In this document: piece by piece, positions 55,850-64,000 of the stretch | How the letters are laid out: each line of letters begins with the position of its first letter | Position numbering within the stretch: the stretch's first letter is position 1 | Origin: Pseudomonas silesiensis | GTDB taxonomy: Bacteria; Pseudomonadota; Gammaproteobacteria; Pseudomonadales; Pseudomonadaceae | Length of the DNA: 64,000 nucleotides | NCBI RefSeq assembly: GCF_001661075.1 | Contig: NZ_CP014870.1 | Coordinates: 1,756,501-1,820,500, forward strand | Direction of reading: 5' to 3' | Notes under the pieces: model-generated | Databases searched by the model: none | Told to the model about the DNA's origin: nothing | The model's input: the letters and a program-made list of their open reading frames with translations, nothing else | Translations under genes and position numbers: made by a program

Positions 55850-56935
55850 ATGGTAGATCGCTCATCACCGCCCACCCGGCCCCCCTTGAGTGCCGCGAGC
55901 CTGACGTTGCGCCTGGCCGGTATTGCCGTGGTGGTCGCCGCAGTGGCCGGGGCATTTGCCTACGTCAACGGCACCCTCGACCCACAACGGCTGACGCCGA
56001 AAAAACTGATCAATGTGCTGGAGACCAACAACGGCGTGCACCCGGGTTTCCGGCGTAACCACTCCAAAGGCGTGTGCGTGATCGGGCACTTCGAGAGCAG
56101 CGGCGAGGCGCGTACCTACTCCAGCGCCCAGGTGTTCAATGAGCCGCGAACCCCGGTGGTCGGACGTTTCGCCTTGCCGGCCGGTAACCCCTATGCGCCG
56201 GACAACAGCGTGCCGATCCGCAGCCTGGCATTGCGCTTCACCCAGGCCAACGGCCAGCAGTGGCGCACCGGGATGAACAGCATGCCGGTGTTTCCGGTGG
56301 GCACGCCCGAGGCGTTCTATCAGCTGCAACAGGCGCAATCGCCGGACCCTGCCACCGGCAAACCCAATCCTGCCGCCGTGCCGGCGTTCTTCGGAGCGCA
56401 CCCCGAAGCGGCCCCTTTCCTGGCCTGGATCAAAACCGCCAAGCCGTCCGCCAGCTACGTGACCGAAACCTACAACAGCGTCAACGCGTTTTACCTGGTG
56501 AACGCCTCCGGACAGCGGCAGGCGGTGCGCTGGAGCATGGTGCCGGTGGCTCAGGATGCGCCAGGCGCCACGGCACCGGAGGGCGGCGATTTCCTCGAGA
56601 AAGACCTGGTCCAGCGGATCGCCGCCGGGCCGCTGCGCTGGCAGTTGAACATCACCCTGGCCAACCCCGGCGACCCGGTCAACGACGCCAGCAAGGCCTG
56701 GCCCGACGGCCGCAAAGTCGTCAACGCCGGCACCCTGGTGCTCGAAAGCACCCAGCCGCAACTCAATGGCGAATGCCGTGACATCAACTATGACCCGCTG
56801 GTATTGCCCGCCGGCATCGAAGGTTCCGACGACCCGCTGCTCGCTGCGCGTTCAGCCGGTTACGCCAAATCCTACCTGCGTCGCACCAGCGAAGTCAGCC
56901 AATTGCCCGCCGCCAAACAGGAGGCGCAACAATGA
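55850..56935 (+). CDS. catalase-family peroxidase (SrpA-like), membrane-anchored
   Basis: A 361-residue heme protein of the small catalase-related SrpA group. An N-terminal signal/anchor (residues 22-41, LRLAGIAVVVAAVAGAFAYV) places it in the periplasm. The catalytic His is likely in NNGVHPGFRRNHSKG (near residue 62), and the proximal heme side in RRTSEVS.. is less clear. It is about 130 residues shorter than monofunctional catalases, as usual for this group. The start at 55850 follows GGAG. It overlaps the cytochrome b561 gene by four bases. Confidence 0.88.
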   Translation: MVDRSSPPTRPPLSAASLTLRLAGIAVVVAAVAGAFAYVNGTLDPQRLTPKKLINVLETNNGVHPGFRRNHSKGVCVIGHFESSGEARTYSSAQVFNEPRTPVVGRFALPAGNPYAPDNSVPIRSLALRFTQANGQQWRTGMNSMPVFPVGTPEAFYQLQQAQSPDPATGKPNPAAVPAFFGAHPEAAPFLAWIKTAKPSASYVTETYNSVNAFYLVNASGQRQAVRWSMVPVAQDAPGATAPEGGDFLEKDLVQRIAAGPLRWQLNITLANPGDPVNDASKAWPDGRKVVNAGTLVLESTQPQLNGECRDINYDPLVLPAGIEGSDDPLLAARSAGYAKSYLRRTSEVSQLPAAKQEAQQ

Positions 56936-57477
56936 GCGCTCAACCGAACCATTTCGCACCGCTGGCGCGACTGCTGCACTGGCTGATGGCGCTGATGGTC
57001 ATTGCCATGCTGTTTATCGGCGCAGGCATGGCCGCCTCGGTGTCCGAACGACATGAGTGGCTGATCAATCTGCACAAACCCCTGGGCGTCGCCATTCTGT
57101 TGCTGGTGATCGTGCGCATCGGCGTGCGTTTTTCCACGCGACAACCACCGCTGCCGGCGGACCTGCCCGGCTGGCAAGTACTGGCGGCCAAGGCCTCGCA
57201 CTTGTTGCTGTACGCCTTGATGCTGATCTTGCCGCTGCTGGGCTGGGCGATGATCTCGGCAGCGGGGGATCCGGTGATGCTCAGCAGCTCGGTGCAATTG
57301 CCATCGATCGTACCGGCCAATGCGCAGCTGTTTGCGTTCCTGCGCAAGGCGCACGGGTACCTGGCGTATCTGCTGTTTCTGACGGTGTTGTTGCACCTGG
57401 CCGCAGCTTTGTTCCACGCCTGGGTACGTCGCGATGATGTGCTGGACAGCATGTTGCGCGGCAAGGATCGCGGCTAA
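56932..57477 (+). CDS. cytochrome b561 family protein
   Basis: A 181-residue inner-membrane diheme b-type cytochrome with four helices. Candidate heme ligands are His16 (RLLHWLMAL), His48 (NLHKPLG), and histidines in KAHGYLAYL and LLHLAAALFH. Translationally coupled to the catalase gene, it may pass electrons from the quinol pool to the periplasmic heme protein. This catalase-b561 pairing under ECF control is known from several proteobacteria. Confidence 0.9.
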   Translation: MSAQPNHFAPLARLLHWLMALMVIAMLFIGAGMAASVSERHEWLINLHKPLGVAILLLVIVRIGVRFSTRQPPLPADLPGWQVLAAKASHLLLYALMLILPLLGWAMISAAGDPVMLSSSVQLPSIVPANAQLFAFLRKAHGYLAYLLFLTVLLHLAAALFHAWVRRDDVLDSMLRGKDRG

Positions 57478-57506
57478 ACCCTCACTTTCAGCGCTACGCA
57501 GGTGAT

Positions 57507-57598
57507 CCCTGTAGGAGCCAGGCTTGCCGGCGAAGGCGTATGCATGGGCGGTGCAAGGCTCAAGGCCGCCTTCGCCGGCAAGCCTGGCTCCTACAGGG
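57507..57598. repeat. REP doublet with perfect 32-bp arms
   Basis: Arms 57507-57538 and 57567-57598 are exact complements built on GTAGGAGCCAGGCTTGCCGG and separated by 28 nt. It lies between the convergent cytochrome and carboxypeptidase genes. Confidence 0.92.
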
Positions 57599-57644
57599 TT
57601 TGGCGCAGGCTGCGATCTGTTGATCTTGATCTTCGAACCAACGA

Positions 57645-58796
57645 TCAGCGCAGGCTATCGACCATATCAGCCACGGTCACCAGCACATCCTTCCCCAACT
57701 GCTTCGACCGCTTGCCCGACCACCCCGTCAACGCATTCGGCGAATCATTGTTGTCCTTGAACGGCATTTCCAGCGTCAACGACAAACAATCGAATTTCTC
57801 GCCGACGGCGTTACACGCCAACGTCATATTGGCCTTGCCCGGCAAATCGCGGGTGTAGCCATGCTTGGTCTGAAAATCCTTGGTCTGATGCTTCAGATGG
57901 CTGCGGAAATGTTCTTCGAGTTTCTCGATCCGTGGCGTGTACCCCGGGTTGCCCTCGCAACCGGCGGTGAACACATAAGGAATCTCTTCATCGCCATGAA
58001 TGTCGAGAAACAGGTCGACCCCGTATTGCTCCATCTGCTGTTGCACGAACAACACCTCCGGGCTCAGCTCCTGGCTGGCGCTCTGCCAGGCGCGGTTCAG
58101 GTCCTGGCCCATGGCGTTGGTGCGCAAGTGGCCGTGGAAGGCGCCGTCCGGGTTCATGTTGGGCACCAGGTACAGGTCGGCGCTGGCCAGCAATTTCTGC
58201 AGCACCGGATCGTCATGCTGTTCGAGGCGTTCGATCACACCTTCCATGAACCACTCGGCCATGTGTTCGCCGGGGTGTTGCTGGGCAATGATCCACACCT
58301 TGCGCCGGCCTTCGGCGCCCGTGCCTTTGCGCAGCAGCGGGATGTCCCGGCCTTCGACGCTCTTGCCGGTGGCCAGCAGCTCGGTGCCGGCCTTGCTCAG
58401 TGCCTGCTCGATCAGCCAGTCATGGCGACCGCGGCTGTAGGGTTCGAAGTAGGCAAACCAGGCGTGGGTGGCGGTGGTTTCGAGGCTGAAACGCAGGCAA
58501 TCGCCCTCGAAGATGGTCGGCACGCGGAACCAGTTGACGTGGTCATAGGACGCCACCGCCTGGTAACCGTCCCAGGCCTTGTTATAGGAGGATTTGCTGG
58601 CGTTGTTCAGGCGGAACCAGTGCTCCTGGCCGACATGCAGACCGCTGGCCTTGAAGTGAAACCACTGGAAGTGCTTGCTGCGAGTGTCCGGGCGGATGGC
58701 CAGCAACGCCTGGAGCGGATTGCTGATATCGAGCACTTCAATGTTGCCGCTGTCGAAGTTGGCGCTGATGTCGAGCGAGGATTTGGCCACGGTCAT
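57645..58796 (-). CDS. M14-family cytosolic carboxypeptidase
   Basis: A 383-residue zinc carboxypeptidase of the bacterial cytosolic (AGBL/Nna1-like) branch. An N-terminal beta-sandwich (1-125) precedes the catalytic domain. The zinc HxxE motif is in AQQHPGEHMAEW, the third ligand histidine is in LFLDIHGDEE, NPDGAFHGHLR and GQDLNRAW form the substrate site, and Glu in LTLEMPFKD is the general base. No signal peptide. Family members remove C-terminal residues from peptides or proteins; the native substrate is unknown. Confidence 0.93.
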   Translation of the reverse strand: MTVAKSSLDISANFDSGNIEVLDISNPLQALLAIRPDTRSKHFQWFHFKASGLHVGQEHWFRLNNASKSSYNKAWDGYQAVASYDHVNWFRVPTIFEGDCLRFSLETTATHAWFAYFEPYSRGRHDWLIEQALSKAGTELLATGKSVEGRDIPLLRKGTGAEGRRKVWIIAQQHPGEHMAEWFMEGVIERLEQHDDPVLQKLLASADLYLVPNMNPDGAFHGHLRTNAMGQDLNRAWQSASQELSPEVLFVQQQMEQYGVDLFLDIHGDEEIPYVFTAGCEGNPGYTPRIEKLEEHFRSHLKHQTKDFQTKHGYTRDLPGKANMTLACNAVGEKFDCLSLTLEMPFKDNNDSPNALTGWSGKRSKQLGKDVLVTVADMVDSLR

Positions 58797-59071
58797 AGTC
58801 GATTCCTGAATATGATTTTTATGGCTGGTACTTTACACGTTGGGAGGGGAAAAACCGGGGGAAATTGCGGGCTGGAAGGGGGGCGTCGTCCTTGACGCCG
58901 AGGCAGCTTAGAGACTGTGCAAATGATTCTCAAGCGCTATTTTTGATTAGTTTGGGCCAATGATGCCGGGCTTCTCTTGCCAACGGATATTCTTTTGATA
59001 TCATCCGCGCCATTCGGATTTGTAACACTAAAAGACTTCATTAGCCTGAAGATAAAGCCAGAAAAACTGGC

Positions 59072-59185
59072 AAAAAAAGACCCGGCAAAAAGCCGGGTCA
59101 AAAACCGTGATTAGCCTGATGAGGAGAGTGTCCAGGAGACCGACCTAAGGTCACTTGGACAATCGACTGATCTCGCGACCAGCTG
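59072..59185 (-). ncRNA. prrF: Fur-regulated small RNA PrrF
   Basis: Reading the minus strand from about 59185: a 5' hairpin CTGGTCGCGAGATCAG, a GTCCAAGTGACC / GGTCGGTCTCCTGGAC stem region, the unpaired core ACACTCTCCTCATCAGGCTA and ATCACGG, then terminator GACCCGGC-TTTTT-GCCGGGTC with seven T. Size (~114 nt) and core match Pseudomonas PrrF1/PrrF2, which repress iron-containing proteins (sodB, sdh, acn) in low iron, as RyhB does in enterics. A Fur box overlaps its promoter. The match is from memory of the PrrF sequence. Confidence 0.9.
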
Positions 59186-59187
59186 CA

Positions 59188-59219
59188 TGCAATAATAATC
59201 ATTCTCGTTTGCAAGTCAA
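59188..59219 (-). promoter_or_regulatory. prrF promoter with overlapping Fur box
   Basis: On the minus strand -35 TTGACT (59219-59214) and -10 TATTAT (59197-59192) are 16 bases apart. The 19-mer at 59188-59206 agrees with the Fur consensus at 14 positions (core ATAATCATT) and covers the -10, so Fur-Fe would block initiation. Confidence 0.85.
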
Positions 59220-59278
59220 ACGATTTCACCTGCGCGATTGGAAAATTCTTTCCGGTCCTTCTCGAAACCTCCCCGTTT

Positions 59279-59626
59279 TCAACCGTTCTGAGCACTCTCC
59301 AGGGACCGATCCACCAGCGCCCTGGCCATGTCGATCATGTGCACCGTCGAAAAGGCCAGATGCCGATTGGGGCCCTGAATGTTGTTGCCCGACTCGTATG
59401 CGGTGGCGGCGGCACAACGCAGCAGGTCCGATGCATGGATCAGGGCCTCTTCGCGGCTGACATTGCGGTTCACGTCAAAGAAGCGTGTTTCGACCACTTC
59501 CTCTGAAACAGCAGGTTTCAAGTAATAGTCCAGCGCTCGCTGCGCGGCCGCAAAGCCTTCAGGCGATTTGAGGGTGGTGTCGATCGGCATCTCTGGCAGG
59601 TCATTGCAGGGGATGGTCATGGTCAT
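59279..59626 (-). CDS. DUF6124-like small protein
   Basis: A 115-residue cytoplasmic helical protein ending in a DUF6124/DUF3077-like block (VSREEALIHASDLLRCAAAT, then GPNRHLAFSTVHMIDMARAL). Such proteins are numerous and nearly exclusive to Pseudomonas, and none has a known function. The start at 59626 has GGAG seven bases upstream. It is divergent from the S24-like repressor gene (124-bp gap), so that regulator may control it. Confidence 0.78.
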   Translation of the reverse strand: MTMTIPCNDLPEMPIDTTLKSPEGFAAAQRALDYYLKPAVSEEVVETRFFDVNRNVSREEALIHASDLLRCAAATAYESGNNIQGPNRHLAFSTVHMIDMARALVDRSLESAQNG

Positions 59627-59750
59627 GGCAAGCTCCGTGATGGGGTTCATATCCGTGAAACAATCCTAGTACAAAGTGTATTTGTGACGAGAATTTAAAT
59701 ACTACAATTTGTGTTTTGATGACCGGAGGCGCCCACGTATCGTTTCGCCT

Positions 59751-60398
59751 ATGGATAAATGGATTGAATTGGTCAAGGCCAAGATGAGTGAACTCAAAAT
59801 CACTCAAGAGATACTCGCCGAGCGAGTCGGAATGTCCCAGGGCGGTATCGGCCATTGGCTGAACAAACGTCGCCAGCCCGGCATCGATGACATGAACCGG
59901 GTGCTGCAGGCGCTGGGCCTGGACTTTCTCGAGGTGGCGCTGGTGATCCGCGAGCCGGACGCCTCGCAGGCAGGCGGCCAGGACCTGGCGAAAAAGTACA
60001 ACCCGTACTTCCGTTATCCGGTCAGTGGCTGGCGAGCCCCCACAGAGCTGCGCGAAGACGAGCCGGCGGCCTACGCCCGGGAGCGTTTCGAAGTGTCCGA
60101 TTACCCGGCCCAGGGCGCGGCGTTCTGGCTGGAGGTGACAGGCGATGCGATGACGGCACCCACCGGCATCAGCATTGCCGAGGGCATGTTGATCCTGGTG
60201 GACCCGGCCGTGGAAGCGCTGCCTGGCAAACTGGTGATCGCCCAGTGGCCCGACAGCGCCGAAGCCACCTTTCGCAAGCTGATCGAGGAGGGCGGGCAGC
60301 GTTACCTGGTCCCGCTCAATCCGACCTACCCCAAAGCCCTGTACACCCCGGAGTGCCAAATCATCGGCGTCGTGGTGCAGGCGACAATCAGGTTCTGA
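59751..60398 (+). CDS. XRE/S24-like transcriptional regulator with inactive protease site
   Basis: A 215-residue LexA/CI-like repressor. The N-terminal XRE HTH (12-58) has KITQEILAERVGMSQGGIGH. The C-terminal S24 domain (about 115-212) has EVTGDAMTAPTG where active members have GDSM, so Ala133 replaces the catalytic serine. FRKL (Arg175) stands where the LexA lysine is expected, although Lys176 is adjacent. It should dimerise and bind DNA but not self-cleave. The start at 59751 (MDKWIELV) is family-like; an earlier frame start is AT-rich promoter DNA. Confidence 0.87.
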   Translation: MDKWIELVKAKMSELKITQEILAERVGMSQGGIGHWLNKRRQPGIDDMNRVLQALGLDFLEVALVIREPDASQAGGQDLAKKYNPYFRYPVSGWRAPTELREDEPAAYARERFEVSDYPAQGAAFWLEVTGDAMTAPTGISIAEGMLILVDPAVEALPGKLVIAQWPDSAEATFRKLIEEGGQRYLVPLNPTYPKALYTPECQIIGVVVQATIRF

Positions 60399-60438
60399 TC
60401 AGATCGGTCCGCGCCAGGCGCGCGGACCGATCCTCTGG

Positions 60439-62394
60439 TCACGCTTCTTCCAGTTCGACCAGCGCACTGCCTTCGCTGACCATCTCGCCTTCCTGGCAAT
60501 ACAGCGCCTTGATCACCCCGGCATGGGGCGCACGGATGCTGTGCTCCATCTTCATCGCTTCCAGCACCACCAGTTGCGCCCCGGCTTCGACCGATTGCCC
60601 GGCCTCCACCAGCACGCGCACGATGCTGCCATTCATGGGTGCGGCGAGGCCGCCCTGATGGCTGTGGCTGGCTTCGACGGCACTGATCGGGTCGTAGGAC
60701 TCGATGCGGCGCAATTCACCGCCCCATTGCAAATAAACGCTGTCACCCCGACGGATCGCCCGGTGCTGGCGGCGCACGCCGTCGTGCTCGGTCAGCAGCT
60801 GCTCGCCCTTGAGCTGCGCCGTGTGGGCATCGGCGCGGCCCAGGGTCAGGGCGCGGTCCTGGCCTTCGCAGCTCAGGTGCAGGGTGATCTCGGACGGCAA
60901 GCCGAAACGCAAACCGCTGTTGATCGCCCAGGGCGAAGCCGGGTCATCGGCGCGCGGCGCACCCGGCTGGCTTTGGGCGACGGCCTGGGCGGCGGCTTGC
61001 CAGAACTCCTCGCCAAGGTCCGCAGGGGCCGGCAGCAGTTGCTCCTGATAACGCGGAATGAACCCGGTATCCAGTTCCGCCGCGGCAAACGCCGGATGGC
61101 CGACGATCCGGCGCAGGAAGTTGATGTTGGTCTTGAGCCCGCCGATCGCAAACTCATCGAGCATGCTCAACAACCGCAGACGCGCCTGTTCACGGTCCTC
61201 GCCCCAGGCAATCAGCTTGCCGAGCATCGGATCATAGAAGGGCGATATCTCGTCACCTTCTTCCACACCGCTGTCCACCCGACGACCCGGACCGGGCGCG
61301 GATTCGCGGTACAGCTCCAGGCGCCCGGTGGCCGGCAGAAAATCATGGCCCGGGTCTTCGGCGTACAGCCGCACTTCAATCGCATGACCGAGCAGCGGCA
61401 CTTGTTCCTGAGTCATCGGCAGCGCTTCACCACGCGCCACGCGAATCTGCCAGGCCACCAGGTCGAGGCCGGTGATGGCTTCGGTGACCGGGTGTTCGAC
61501 TTGCAAGCGGGTGTTCATCTCCATGAAGAAGAACTCGCCGCGGGCATCCAGCAGAAACTCCACGGTGCCGGCACCGACATAACCGATGGCCTGGGCCGAA
61601 CGCACCGCGGCTTCGCCCATGGCGCGCCGCAGTTCCGGGCTCAGGCCCGGGGCGGGGGCTTCCTCGACGACTTTCTGGTGCCGACGTTGAATCGAGCAGT
61701 CCCGTTCATTGAGGTACAGGCAGTGACCCTGTTGGTCGGCGAACACCTGGATTTCCACATGGCGTGGTTTGAGCAGGTATTTCTCCACCAGCATCCGCGA
61801 ATCGCCGAACGACGATTGCGCTTCACGCTGGGCCGAGGCCAACGCTTCGGCGAGCTGGCTGACGTCCTCGACCACTTTCATGCCTTTGCCGCCGCCGCCC
61901 GCCGTGGCCTTGAGCAGCACCGGGTAACCGATGCGTTCGCAGGCATCGCGGAAGGTCTCGAGGTCTTGGGCTTCGCCGTGATAGCCCGGCACCAGCGGCA
62001 CGCCCGCGGTTTCCATCAAGGCTTTGGCCGCGGATTTACTGCCCATGGCGTCGATGGCCGAGGCGGGTGGGCCGAGGAAGATCAAGCCGGCGGCTTCGAT
62101 GGCGCGGGCGAACCCGGCGTTCTCGGACAGGAAGCCATACCCCGGATGGATCGCCTGGGCGCCACTGGCCTTGGCCGCGGCGATGAGTTTGTCGATCTGC
62201 AGGTAGCTGTCGGCGGCTTTGCTGCCACCGAGGTCGACGCGGATATCCGCTTCGCGACTATGGCGCGCGTCGCGGTCAGTGGCGCTGTGCACGGCCACGG
62301 TGGTCAGGCCCAGGGCCTTGGCGGTACGCATCACCCGGCAAGCGATCTCGCCGCGGTTGGCCACCAGCAGGGTGGTGAGGACAGGTGCGCTCAT
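60439..62394 (-). CDS. liuD: 3-methylcrotonyl-CoA carboxylase biotin-containing (alpha) subunit
   Basis: A 651-residue protein with a biotin carboxylase domain (about 7-450: VANRGEIACRVMRTAKALG, ATP-grasp loop GGGGKGMKVV) and a C-terminal biotinyl domain whose lysine is in VLEAMKMEHS (near residue 617). With LiuB it carboxylates 3-methylcrotonyl-CoA in leucine/isovalerate degradation. The ATG at 62394, eight bases after AAGGAG, overlaps the liuC stop by one base. The gene order liuB-liuC-liuD supports the liu assignment over the related acyclic-terpene (atu) carboxylase. Confidence 0.93.
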   Translation of the reverse strand: MSAPVLTTLLVANRGEIACRVMRTAKALGLTTVAVHSATDRDARHSREADIRVDLGGSKAADSYLQIDKLIAAAKASGAQAIHPGYGFLSENAGFARAIEAAGLIFLGPPASAIDAMGSKSAAKALMETAGVPLVPGYHGEAQDLETFRDACERIGYPVLLKATAGGGGKGMKVVEDVSQLAEALASAQREAQSSFGDSRMLVEKYLLKPRHVEIQVFADQQGHCLYLNERDCSIQRRHQKVVEEAPAPGLSPELRRAMGEAAVRSAQAIGYVGAGTVEFLLDARGEFFFMEMNTRLQVEHPVTEAITGLDLVAWQIRVARGEALPMTQEQVPLLGHAIEVRLYAEDPGHDFLPATGRLELYRESAPGPGRRVDSGVEEGDEISPFYDPMLGKLIAWGEDREQARLRLLSMLDEFAIGGLKTNINFLRRIVGHPAFAAAELDTGFIPRYQEQLLPAPADLGEEFWQAAAQAVAQSQPGAPRADDPASPWAINSGLRFGLPSEITLHLSCEGQDRALTLGRADAHTAQLKGEQLLTEHDGVRRQHRAIRRGDSVYLQWGGELRRIESYDPISAVEASHSHQGGLAAPMNGSIVRVLVEAGQSVEAGAQLVVLEAMKMEHSIRAPHAGVIKALYCQEGEMVSEGSALVELEEA

Positions 62395-63209
62395 CAACGC
62401 GACTCCTTGGTGGTGGTGGCGGCTTTCCAGTTTGGCGCACGCTTTTGCAGAAAGGCTCGCAAGCCCTCCTGGCCTTCAGGGCTGACGCGGATGCGCGCAA
62501 TGGCATTTTCGGTGTAGCGCCGCAGCGCCGGGGTCAGGGCGCCGTTGCCGACTTCGCGCAGCAAGTCCTTGCTGACGCGCATGGCCGCCGGGCTGTTGAG
62601 CAACAGATTGTCGATCCACTCTTCGACTTTTTGCTCCAGCTCATTGCCTGGATAACTCTCCGACAACAAACCGATGTCCTGCGCCCGCTGCCCACCGAAG
62701 CGCTCGGCGGTCAGCGCATAACGGCGTGCCGCCCGTTCGCCGATGGCTTGCACCACGAACGGGCTGATCACCGCCGGGGCCAGGCCGATGCGCACTTCCG
62801 ACAGGCAGAATTGCGCGTCATCGGCACCGATCGCCATGTCGCAGCAACTGATCAGGCCCAACGCGCCGCCAAAGGCCGCACCTTGCACCACCGCCAGGGT
62901 CGGGATTTTCAGCTTGGCCAGGTTGTACATCAACTCCGCCAGTTCCCGGGCGTCGTCGAGGTTGGTGTGGTAATCGAGCTCGGCCGATTGCTGCATCCAG
63001 GCCAGGTCGGCGCCGGCACTGAAATGCTTGCCGCGACCGCGCACCAGCAAGAAGCGCAGGCTGGCATCGCCCGACACCTTGTCCAGGGCGAGGATCAACT
63101 CGCGGATCATCTCGGCGTTGAACGCGTTGTTCTTTTCTTCACGGCTGAGCCACAGGGTCGCGAAACCCCGCGGGTCGGTCAGCAGTTCCAGCGTATTGAA
63201 GTCGCTCAT
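62394..63209 (-). CDS. liuC: methylglutaconyl-CoA hydratase (enoyl-CoA hydratase family)
   Basis: A 271-residue crotonase-fold enzyme that hydrates 3-methylglutaconyl-CoA to HMG-CoA, one step after the carboxylase. Oxyanion-hole elements are HFSAGADLAWM (near residue 72) and GAAFGGALGLISCCDMAI (near 115); a catalytic Glu lies in LSEVRIGLAPAV. The start at 63209 (MSDFNTLELL) is chosen because codons upstream run into a REP. It is translationally linked to liuD. Confidence 0.92.
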   Translation of the reverse strand: MSDFNTLELLTDPRGFATLWLSREEKNNAFNAEMIRELILALDKVSGDASLRFLLVRGRGKHFSAGADLAWMQQSAELDYHTNLDDARELAELMYNLAKLKIPTLAVVQGAAFGGALGLISCCDMAIGADDAQFCLSEVRIGLAPAVISPFVVQAIGERAARRYALTAERFGGQRAQDIGLLSESYPGNELEQKVEEWIDNLLLNSPAAMRVSKDLLREVGNGALTPALRRYTENAIARIRVSPEGQEGLRAFLQKRAPNWKAATTTKESR

Positions 63210-63234
63210 ATTCGTCCGTCTCCACAACTCTTCC

Positions 63235-63343
63235 CCCTGTAGGAGCGAGGCTTGCCCGCGAAGCAAACACCGAGGTGTACCTGTTGCACCGCGTCATGTT
63301 TGTTCGCGGGCAAGTCGGATCGCCGCCCGCTCGCTCCTACAGG
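63235..63343. repeat. REP doublet between liuB and liuC, chimeric right arm
   Basis: The left head CCTGTAGGAGCGAGGCTTGC is normal. The right arm reads TTCGCGGGCAAGTCGGATCG then CCGCCCGCTCGCTCCTACAG, that is, a normal REP with a TCGGATCGCCGC segment of the second REP type inserted in it. Confidence 0.8.
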
Positions 63344-63366
63344 ATCAGATCAGATTCACATCAGGA

Positions 63367-64000
63367 TCACATCCGGAACACGCCGAAGCGGCTCGGTTCG
63401 ATTGGCGCGTTCAACGACGCCGACAAGGCCAGGGCCAACACATCCCGGGTCTGCGCCGGGTCGATGACACCGTCATCCCACAGTCGCGCGCTGGAATAGT
63501 AGGGGTGCCCCTGTTCCTCATACTGATCGAGAATCGGCTGCTTGATCTCCGCTTCCTGCTCGGCACTGAAACCCTGGCCACTGCGCTCGGCCTGTTCGCG
63601 TTTCACTTGCACCAAAACCCCCGCAGCTTGCTCGGCACCCATCACCCCGATCCGCGCATTCGGCCACATCCACAAAAAGCGCGGATCATAAGCCCGGCCG
63701 CACATGCCGTAGTTACCGGCACCAAAACTGCCACCAATGATCACCGTAAACTTCGGCACCTTGGCGCAAGCGACCGCGGTCACCAGTTTCGCGCCGTGCT
63801 TGGCAATGCCGCCGGCTTCATATTTCTGCCCGACCATGAACCCGGTGATGTTCTGCAGGAACAGCAACGGAATCCCGCGCTGGCACGCCAGCTCGATAAA
63901 GTGCGCGCCTTTCTGCGCGGCTTCGGCGAACAGGATGCCGTTGTTGGCGAGGATCGCGATCGGGTAACCGTGCAAGTGGGCAAAGCCACAGACCAGGGTC
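63367..64000 (-). CDS. liuB: 3-methylcrotonyl-CoA carboxylase carboxyltransferase (beta) subunit, C-terminal part
   Basis: The last ~210 codons of a carboxyl transferase; the frame stays open to the window edge ([20 protein letters not shown]), so the start lies beyond 64000. Visible landmarks are [20 protein letters not shown] (two glycine-rich oxyanion holes) and [10 protein letters not shown]. It forms the alpha6beta6 complex with LiuD. About 325 N-terminal residues are missing, assuming the usual ~535. Confidence 0.93.
   Translation of the reverse strand, partial: TLVCGFAHLHGYPIAILANNGILFAEAAQKGAHFIELACQRGIPLLFLQNITGFMVGQKYEAGGIAKHGAKLVTAVACAKVPKFTVIIGGSFGAGNYGMCGRAYDPRFLWMWPNARIGVMGAEQAAGVLVQVKREQAERSGQGFSAEQEAEIKQPILDQYEEQGHPYYSSARLWDDGVIDPAQTRDVLALALSASLNAPIEPSRFGVFRM

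Overview
The window reads as chromosome of a Pseudomonas of the P. fluorescens group. The evidence is the tig-clpP-clpX-lon-hupB-ppiD order, a prrF small RNA with a Fur-box promoter, a liu (leucine/isovalerate) cluster, many REP repeats with heads such as GTGGGAGCGAGCTTGC, and uniformly GC-rich coding. No plasmid, prophage or CRISPR signal was seen. The only intact mobile element is one IS110-family insertion sequence.

Layout. 1-8 kb: a DMT exporter with a divergent LysR regulator, the tRNA hydroxylase trhP, an AI-2E-type permease, three small proteins, a shikimate-dehydrogenase-like gene (SdhL type), yceH and a DUF1993 gene. 8-17.5 kb: sstT, an MFS exporter, nhaR, a small lipoprotein, terC, a C39-like lipoprotein that lacks catalytic residues, two Asp/Pro-rich small proteins, pbpG and folD. 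17.7-18.1 kb: tRNA-Arg, tRNA-His and tRNA-Leu. 18.5-27 kb: the proteostasis block, in which trigger factor, the ClpXP and Lon proteases, HU-beta and PpiD act on protein folding and turnover; a decayed tRNA-Asp lies between hupB and ppiD. 27-33 kb: a DUF2242 lipoprotein, a 28-residue ORF, an AraC regulator with a nitrilase-fold protein that has lost its nucleophile, fadH, and a D-cysteine-desulfhydrase-like enzyme. 34-39.6 kb: a 2-aminoethylphosphonate locus (phnX, phnW, two LysR regulators, an organophosphate-type MFS transporter). 39.7-46 kb: an orphan short vgrG, a YebC/PmpR-family gene, a leucine-rich-repeat protein kinase, an IS110 element inside a REP, and a ZapE-family ATPase. 46.4-54 kb: an ABC importer co-directional with a three-subunit flavin/iron-sulfur dehydrogenase, with a divergent IclR regulator. 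54-57.5 kb: an ECF sigma/anti-sigma pair divergent from a SrpA-like catalase and a cytochrome b561. 57.6-60.4 kb: an M14 carboxypeptidase, prrF, a DUF6124-like gene and an S24-like repressor with a dead protease site. 60.4-64 kb: liuD, liuC and the 3' part of liuB.

Strongest observations. (1) The LRR-kinase gene and the IS110 lie between two ~72-bp imperfect direct repeats. One is the genuine zapE 3' end; the other is a detached copy just past the kinase stop codon, which looks like the scar of an insertion or duplication. (2) The IS110 has split a REP with an apparent CT core and carries about 200 nt of structured non-coding left end, where a bridge RNA would be expected. (3) The sigma/catalase intergenic region has two divergent promoter-like motifs with identical spacing, GGAATA-N15-CGTCT. 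(4) Three proteins (C39-like, nitrilase-like, S24-like) keep their fold signature but have lost catalytic residues. (5) Several REP doublets are perfect or interleaved long inverted repeats with conserved spacer motifs.
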